Source: Bradyrhizobium forestalis
Lineage (GTDB): Bacteria > Pseudomonadota > Alphaproteobacteria > Rhizobiales > Xanthobacteraceae
NCBI RefSeq assembly: GCF_002795245.1
Contig: NZ_PGVG01000009.1
Coordinates: 82,501-146,500, forward strand
Reading direction: 5' to 3'
Length of the DNA: 64,000 nt
Below the pieces are notes generated by a model, which was not told the DNA's origin, did no database searches, and was given only the letters and a program-made list of their open reading frames with translations. The first letter of the stretch is position 1; every line of letters begins with the position of its first letter. Of the stretch, positions 59,904 to 64,000 are shown piece after piece. The translations under genes and the position numbers were made by a program.

Positions 59904-60875
59904 ATGAGCACTCTGACCGAATGGAGAGTGCCGCCGGCGAACCAGCCGCGGGCGAGCGACTACGGTTTCGATCTCGACCGCGCGCTCGGCTCCGTCGTCG
60001 GCCTCCACGCTCTCATCCCGCCGGATGCCTTCAGCGCCGAGACGCTGGGCACCGAACGCGCCGGCAACGGCGTCGTGATCGACGATGGGCTCGTGCTGAC
60101 GATAGGTTATCTCATCACCGAGGCGGAGACGGTCTGGCTGCACCGCGCCGACGGCCGCGTGGTGGAGGGCCATGCGCTCGGCTTCGATTCCGAGACCGGG
60201 TTCGGGCTGGTGCAGGCGCTCGGCCGGCTCGACATCGCGCCGCTGCCGCTGGGTTCGTCGGCGGCAACCCGGATCGGCGACCGCGTCGTGGTCGGCGGCG
60301 CCGGCGGGCGCACGCGCTCGGTCGCGAGCCAGATCGTGGCCAAGCAGGAATTCGCCGGCTACTGGGAGTATCTGCTGGATGAGGCCATTTTCACCTGTCC
60401 CGCACATCCGAACTGGGGCGGCACGGCGCTGCTCAACGAACGCGGCGAGTTGATCGGCATCGGCTCGCTCCAGCTCGAGCGCGAACGGGACGGCAAGGCC
60501 GAGCACGTCAATATGAACGTGCCGATCGACCTCTTGAAGCCGATCCTGGAGGACTTGCGCAAATTCGGCCGCGTCAACAAGCCGGCACGGCCCTGGCTCG
60601 GGCTCTACTCGACCGAGATCGACAACCGCGTGGTGGTGATCGGGATCTCCGCCAACGGCCCGGCTGCCCGCGCCGAGCTCAAGACCGGGGATGTCATCCT
60701 CGGCGTGGACGGCGACAAGGTCACGAGCCAAACCGCGTTCTACAAGAAGATGTGGGCGCTCGGCGCCGCGGGCGTCGACGTGCCGCTCACGGTGCATCAT
60801 GAAGGCGTCACCTTCGACGTCACGGTGACGTCGACCGATCGTTTCAAGCTTTTGAAGGCGCCGAAGCTGCATTGA
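59904..60875 (+). CDS. HtrA-like serine protease homologue lacking the catalytic triad
   Basis: A 323-residue protein with a trypsin-like fold (about 25-215) and a C-terminal PDZ domain (about 230-312; RPWLGLYSTEIDNRVVVIGI, then GDVILGVDGDKVTS). The three catalytic positions are changed: the His block reads VLTIGYLIT (His replaced by Tyr69), the Asp block SETGFGLVQ (Asp replaced by Gly99) and the Ser block HPNWGGTALLN (Ser replaced by Trp171). No signal peptide is visible, so it is probably cytoplasmic. AGGAGAAC precedes ATG at 59904. It is a pseudoprotease by sequence, perhaps a scaffold. Confidence 0.85.
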   Translation: MSTLTEWRVPPANQPRASDYGFDLDRALGSVVGLHALIPPDAFSAETLGTERAGNGVVIDDGLVLTIGYLITEAETVWLHRADGRVVEGHALGFDSETGFGLVQALGRLDIAPLPLGSSAATRIGDRVVVGGAGGRTRSVASQIVAKQEFAGYWEYLLDEAIFTCPAHPNWGGTALLNERGELIGIGSLQLERERDGKAEHVNMNVPIDLLKPILEDLRKFGRVNKPARPWLGLYSTEIDNRVVVIGISANGPAARAELKTGDVILGVDGDKVTSQTAFYKKMWALGAAGVDVPLTVHHEGVTFDVTVTSTDRFKLLKAPKLH

Positions 60876-60896
60876 CCCCAAGCCAGGGAAGCCGCG

Positions 60897-61967
60897 ATGA
60901 GCGAGGCCGTGATCGACGACATCGTGGCCGTGCTGCCGCCGTTGCTCAACGCGCTGGAAGCGCTCGGCTTCTTCCAGCGGTATTTGCACCCGCCGGCCTT
61001 CGCCTCCGTGATGAACGCAATCGGCGCACCGGACGAGGCGTTGCAGGCCGCACACACCGCGATTGGAGGGTGGCCGGAGCAGTTCGCTGGCCTGCGCGAG
61101 CGGCTCGATCGCGCCTGCAACGAGACGCTTGCCGCCTTTGCCGGCATCCGTGAGGTCGAACGCGGCAACGGCGATCTCGTCGCCGTCTTCCGGGCTCTGC
61201 GCCATGTCCCGCGCGCGCAAGAGGCGCTCTATCCGCTGGCGGCACAGTTTCCGCCCGTGAGCAGCTTCTTTCTCAACGCCGCCAATCGCCAGAATCACGA
61301 TCTGCTATCACGACTGGAAGTGGGCGCAGGCGAGCACACCGGCATCTTCCACGACCACAACGAGCCCGGCAGCCGCGGCGGCTTCTCGGTCTATGTCCCC
61401 GAATACTACATGACTGATCGCACCATGCCGCTGGTGATGGCGCTGCATGGCGGCAGCGGCAACGGGCGCGGCTTCCTGTGGAGCTGGCTGCGCGATGCCC
61501 GCAGTCTCGGCGCAATCCTGGTGGCGCCGACCGCGACCGGTCCGACCTGGGCGCTGATGGGCGATGACACCGACACGCCGAACCTCATGCGCATCCTCGA
61601 GACGGTGCGCAGCCGCTGGAGCATCGATGCATCGCGCATGCTTCTGACCGGCATGAGCGACGGTGGCACCTTCTGCTACGTCACCGGACTCGACCGCGCC
61701 TCGCCCTTCACCCACCTCGCGCCTGTTGCGGCGACCTTCCATCCGCTGATGGCGGAAATGGCGGACGCAACGCGCCTGCAAGGCCTGCCGGTCTTCATCA
61801 CTCACGGCAAGCTCGACTGGATGTTTCCGGTGCAGACCGCGCGGCAGACGCAGGCGGCGCTGTCCGCCGCCGGCGCCGACGTCACCTACCGCGAGATCGA
61901 CGACCTCAGCCACACCTATCCGCGCGAGATCAACGCGGAGCTGCTGCAATGGCTGAATGGAGAATGA
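60897..61967 (+). CDS. alpha/beta hydrolase, esterase/PHB depolymerase-like
   Basis: A 356-residue protein. Residues 1-140 are helical and unlike known hydrolases. The C-terminal domain (about 160-355) has oxyanion block MALHGGSGNGRG, nucleophile Ser254 in TGMSDGGTF, Asp307 in HGKLDWMFP and His339 in DLSHTYP. This triad matches phospholipase/carboxylesterase and PHB-depolymerase-like enzymes. It follows the HtrA-like gene by 21 bases and shares its strand, so the two are probably one transcript. Confidence 0.87.
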   Translation: MSEAVIDDIVAVLPPLLNALEALGFFQRYLHPPAFASVMNAIGAPDEALQAAHTAIGGWPEQFAGLRERLDRACNETLAAFAGIREVERGNGDLVAVFRALRHVPRAQEALYPLAAQFPPVSSFFLNAANRQNHDLLSRLEVGAGEHTGIFHDHNEPGSRGGFSVYVPEYYMTDRTMPLVMALHGGSGNGRGFLWSWLRDARSLGAILVAPTATGPTWALMGDDTDTPNLMRILETVRSRWSIDASRMLLTGMSDGGTFCYVTGLDRASPFTHLAPVAATFHPLMAEMADATRLQGLPVFITHGKLDWMFPVQTARQTQAALSAAGADVTYREIDDLSHTYPREINAELLQWLNGE

Positions 61968-62049
61968 ACGACCTCTCCTTAGATGCGCCGCATCGCCGCG
62001 GAACCATCGTGCCGTGCCGACGTTGTCGGCGTGACACCGGAGGCTTGCT

Positions 62050-62256
62050 ATGAGGACTTTTTTCGGAATGATCCTGGGCGCGTTGCTGCTTGCGGGCGGC
62101 GTCTACGTCTATGATTCCATGCAGACGTCGTCTGCCGCCAATGGCGACGTCGCGACCACCAATCGCACCATCGTGAACTGGGACGTCGCCAAGGCCGATT
62201 GGGATGCGCTGCGCGACCGCGCGCACAAGGACTGGGTCCGGATCTCGTCGAAGTAG
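62050..62256 (+). CDS. small membrane protein of unknown function
   Basis: A 68-residue protein with one N-terminal membrane helix (about 4-21, FFGMILGALLLAGGVYVYD) and a short polar tail with WDALRDRAHKDWVRISSK. GGAGG lies upstream of ATG at 62050. It is followed by a terminator hairpin. No family recognised; small single-helix proteins of this kind are common in Bradyrhizobium. Confidence 0.7.
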   Translation: MRTFFGMILGALLLAGGVYVYDSMQTSSAANGDVATTNRTIVNWDVAKADWDALRDRAHKDWVRISSK

Positions 62257-62277
62257 TTTCGTCCGAGCAACATGAAC

Positions 62278-62312
62278 AAGGCGCCGTCGCAGGTCCGCGG
62301 CGGCGCCTTTCT
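62278..62312 (+). terminator. intrinsic terminator
   Basis: AAGGCGCCG at 62278-62286 pairs with CGGCGCCTT at 62301-62309, with further inner CGC/GCG pairs, followed by TTTCTGTT. It ends the rightward small gene; it may also stop the leftward dsbA-like gene, which ends 25 bases to the right, though the minus tail is poor in U. Confidence 0.8.
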
Positions 62313-62336
62313 GTTGCCGGTTGAAGACCGGCCGGC

Positions 62337-62996
62337 TCAGTTCATCTTGGCCTTGCGGGCGTCGGCGATGACCTGCTCGAACTCGGCCATGCTGAGCACG
62401 CCGGGCACGCGATACTTGCCGACGATGAAGGACGGGGTGCCTTGGAAGCCGAAAGCTTCAGCCTGCTCGTTGTTGCGCTTGAGGACGGCGTCGATGTCCT
62501 TGGCGTGGCCGGTGAGATCGCGCTTCAACCGGTCCATATCGACCCCGGCAGCCGCGAGCAGCTCGTTGATGCGCGGCTCGGTCAGGCGCGAGCTGACGCC
62601 CATCATGGCGTCATGGGCCTGGTGGTACTTGTCCTGGAATTTGGCCGCGAGCGCGGTCCGCGCCGCCGTGACCGAAACCGGCCCGAGGATCGGCCAGTCC
62701 TTCATCACCAGCCGCACCTTGCCGTCGTCCTGGACGACCTGGCGCAGCTCGGGCTCGAGCTTGCGGCAATAGGGGCAATTGTAGTCGGACCATTCGACGA
62801 TGGTGATATTGCCGTCGGGATTGCCTGCGACGGGCGTATCGGGATCGCGCAGCACCTTGGCTTCGGTCAGCACTTCGTCATCGCCGGTCGCCGCGCGCGC
62901 CGAGGCGATCCCACCCATCGCGAGAGCGCCCGCTCCGATCAGCGTCAGCGCCACACGTCGCGTCGGCACAAGGCCCTTATTCCTGAATCCAGCCAT
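62337..62996 (-). CDS. DsbA family thiol:disulfide protein
   Basis: A 219-residue exported thioredoxin-fold protein. The signal peptide carries twin arginines (PTRRVALTLIGAGALAMGG), suggesting Tat or Sec export with cleavage near residue 35. The active site is NCPYC (Cys74, Cys77), and the cis-Pro loop is GTPSFIVG near 188-195. It resembles the DsbA/ScsC-like group of periplasmic oxidases or isomerases rather than classical DsbA. Start ATG at 62996 begins just before the signal. It stands alone between a terminator and the lrgB gene. Confidence 0.92.
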   Translation of the reverse strand: MAGFRNKGLVPTRRVALTLIGAGALAMGGIASARAATGDDEVLTEAKVLRDPDTPVAGNPDGNITIVEWSDYNCPYCRKLEPELRQVVQDDGKVRLVMKDWPILGPVSVTAARTALAAKFQDKYHQAHDAMMGVSSRLTEPRINELLAAAGVDMDRLKRDLTGHAKDIDAVLKRNNEQAEAFGFQGTPSFIVGKYRVPGVLSMAEFEQVIADARKAKMN

Positions 62997-63083
62997 ATCT
63001 CGTCCCGTTTCGGTCCCATCTCCATCGATACGGATCGAGACCGGCAATTGTTACAACTCATATAGAGCGTCGCGACGGCGATG

Positions 63084-63806
63084 TCATCGCACCAGCAGTG
63101 TGACCGCCAGCGGCACCAGGAACGAGGTCACCAGAGCGTTCAGGCTCATGGCGATGCCGGAGAAGACGCCGGCGATCTCGTCGACCTGGAACGCGCGCGC
63201 GGTGCCGATGCCATGCGCGGCAAGGCCCGCGGCAAATCCGCGAGCCCGGTAATCGGTGACGCCAGTGCGGTTCATCAGCGGCGTCACGATGATGGCGCCC
63301 ATGATGCCGGTCAGGATGACCGCGACGGCCGCCAGCGAAGGGTCCGCATGCAGGGATTCGGCGATACCCATGGCAACACCTGCGGTGACGGATTTCGGCG
63401 CCAGCGACAGCACGACATCGCGCGGCAGGCCGGCAAGCTCGGCCAGCAGCACCACAGACACCACCGCCGTGACCGAGCCTGCGATCAGCGCCACCAGCAT
63501 CGGCACGATCGAGGTGACCACGCGCTTGCGATTCTCGTAGAGCGGCACGGCGAGCGCGACGGTGGCGGGCCCCAGCAGGAAGTGCACGAACTGCGCGCCG
63601 GCGAAATAGGTCGTGTAGGAGGTGCCGGTCAGGAGCAGAAACGCGCCGATGATCCACATCGCGTGCAGCACGGGATTGGCCAGCGGATGGCGCCGCGTCG
63701 CCAGCGAGATCGCGTCCGTGGTTGCATAGACCAGCAGCGTTACGGTCAGCCACAGCAGTGGCGATTGCGAAAGATAGACCCACAGCGAGAACGGATCGTC
63801 CTTCAT
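63084..63806 (-). CDS. LrgB family membrane protein
   Basis: A 240-residue membrane protein with about six to seven helices and the LrgB signature AVPLYENRKR (about 87-96), LAPKSVTAGVAMGIAE (about 135-150) and AHGIGTARAF (about 194-203). LrgA/LrgB and CidA/CidB systems modulate murein hydrolase activity in Gram-positives, and in plants act as glycolate/glycerate transporters. It overlaps the preceding CidA-like gene by 4 bases (ATGA), so both are one operon. Confidence 0.92.
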   Translation of the reverse strand: MKDDPFSLWVYLSQSPLLWLTVTLLVYATTDAISLATRRHPLANPVLHAMWIIGAFLLLTGTSYTTYFAGAQFVHFLLGPATVALAVPLYENRKRVVTSIVPMLVALIAGSVTAVVSVVLLAELAGLPRDVVLSLAPKSVTAGVAMGIAESLHADPSLAAVAVILTGIMGAIIVTPLMNRTGVTDYRARGFAAGLAAHGIGTARAFQVDEIAGVFSGIAMSLNALVTSFLVPLAVTLLVR

Positions 63807-64000
63807 CGCGCGTCCTGTTGCGTCAACAGGCGGCTGACGAGGCGAAAGGTCAGCACGGTCGCGAGCAGCGTGACGACCACGGACAGCGCGAGCACGAGGG
63901 TGATGGCGATGCCGTGAGACGCGAGCAGATCGAGCTTCTGCACGACGCCGACGCCGGCCGGCACGAATAATAATGAGAGATGGGCCAGCAGGCCCTTGCT
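63803..64000 (-). CDS. CidA/LrgA family protein (partial, start beyond window)
   Basis: The reverse strand from 64000 to the stop at 63803 reads in one open frame as a CidA/LrgA C-terminal part. The family motif LLFVPAGVGVVQ is at about 63929-63964, followed by a final membrane helix and a TQQDAR end. The N-terminal half lies outside the window. It is the upstream partner of LrgB and is translationally coupled to it. Confidence 0.88.
   Translation of the reverse strand, partial: SKGLLAHLSLLFVPAGVGVVQKLDLLASHGIAITLVLALSVVVTLLATVLTFRLVSRLLTQQDAR

Overview
The window is chromosomal DNA from an alphaproteobacterium of the genus Bradyrhizobium or a very close relative. The evidence is the 16S rRNA sequence at the left edge, a protein matching the Bradyrhizobium japonicum thioredoxin TlpA, high GC with strong G/C third-position bias, a SAM-II riboswitch before metX, and several GC-rich palindromic intergenic repeats. 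It reads as core chromosome: no transposase, integrase, attachment site, tRNA gene or CRISPR array was seen.

Layout. 1-1037 is the 5' two thirds of a 16S rRNA gene read leftwards, with its leader and a near-consensus promoter at 1457-1485. Next come an M23 envelope peptidase, an SPW-repeat membrane protein and an exported SMP-30/NHL-type beta-propeller protein. 6460-10296 is a leftward cluster of lower-GC genes: a lipoprotein, a 598-residue protein carrying three apparent peptidoglycan-cleaving domains, and a small secreted protein. It is followed by clpB with a clear terminator, a MOSC protein, a CHAP-type amidase and an alpha/beta hydrolase. 16742-21913 is an amino-acid block: metX-metW behind a SAM-II aptamer and intrinsic terminator, diverging from chorismate mutase-hisC-tyrC.

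22038-31919 is an envelope and cell-cycle block: a DUF2125 protein, a ChaC-like cyclotransferase, the leftward set ftsE-ftsX-ydcF-plsC, a zinc-ribbon membrane protein, a CpdR-like receiver and a large TIGR02302/DUF4175 membrane protein. 32088-44910 is metabolic: a CMD-family protein, a 3-hydroxyisobutyrate dehydrogenase-like enzyme, argH-lptM-lysA, tlpA, 3-hydroxybutyryl-CoA dehydrogenase, etfBA, cobalamin adenosyltransferase, a BrkB-type membrane protein overlapping tail to tail with a hybrid histidine kinase, and GluQRS. 44910-52302 holds a nucleotidyltransferase overlapping gluQ, an AlkA-type glycosylase, a flavin monooxygenase with an NTF2-like N-terminus, an NHL protein, an HNH nuclease, a DMT exporter, dodecin and a HAD phosphatase.

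52318-57941 is a complete oligopeptide ABC importer (dppFDCBA order on the + map) next to an M20 amidohydrolase. The right end has an HtrA-like protein that has lost all three catalytic residues, an esterase, a small membrane protein, a DsbA-family thiol oxidoreductase, and an LrgB/CidA pair cut by the window edge.

The observations most worth following are the three-domain peptidoglycan hydrolase without a signal peptide next to a small exported protein (possible effector and immunity pair, inference only), the HtrA-like pseudoprotease, the overlapping nucleotidyltransferase-GluQRS pair with zinc cysteines missing, the BrkB/kinase tail overlap, and the families of dispersed palindromic repeats.
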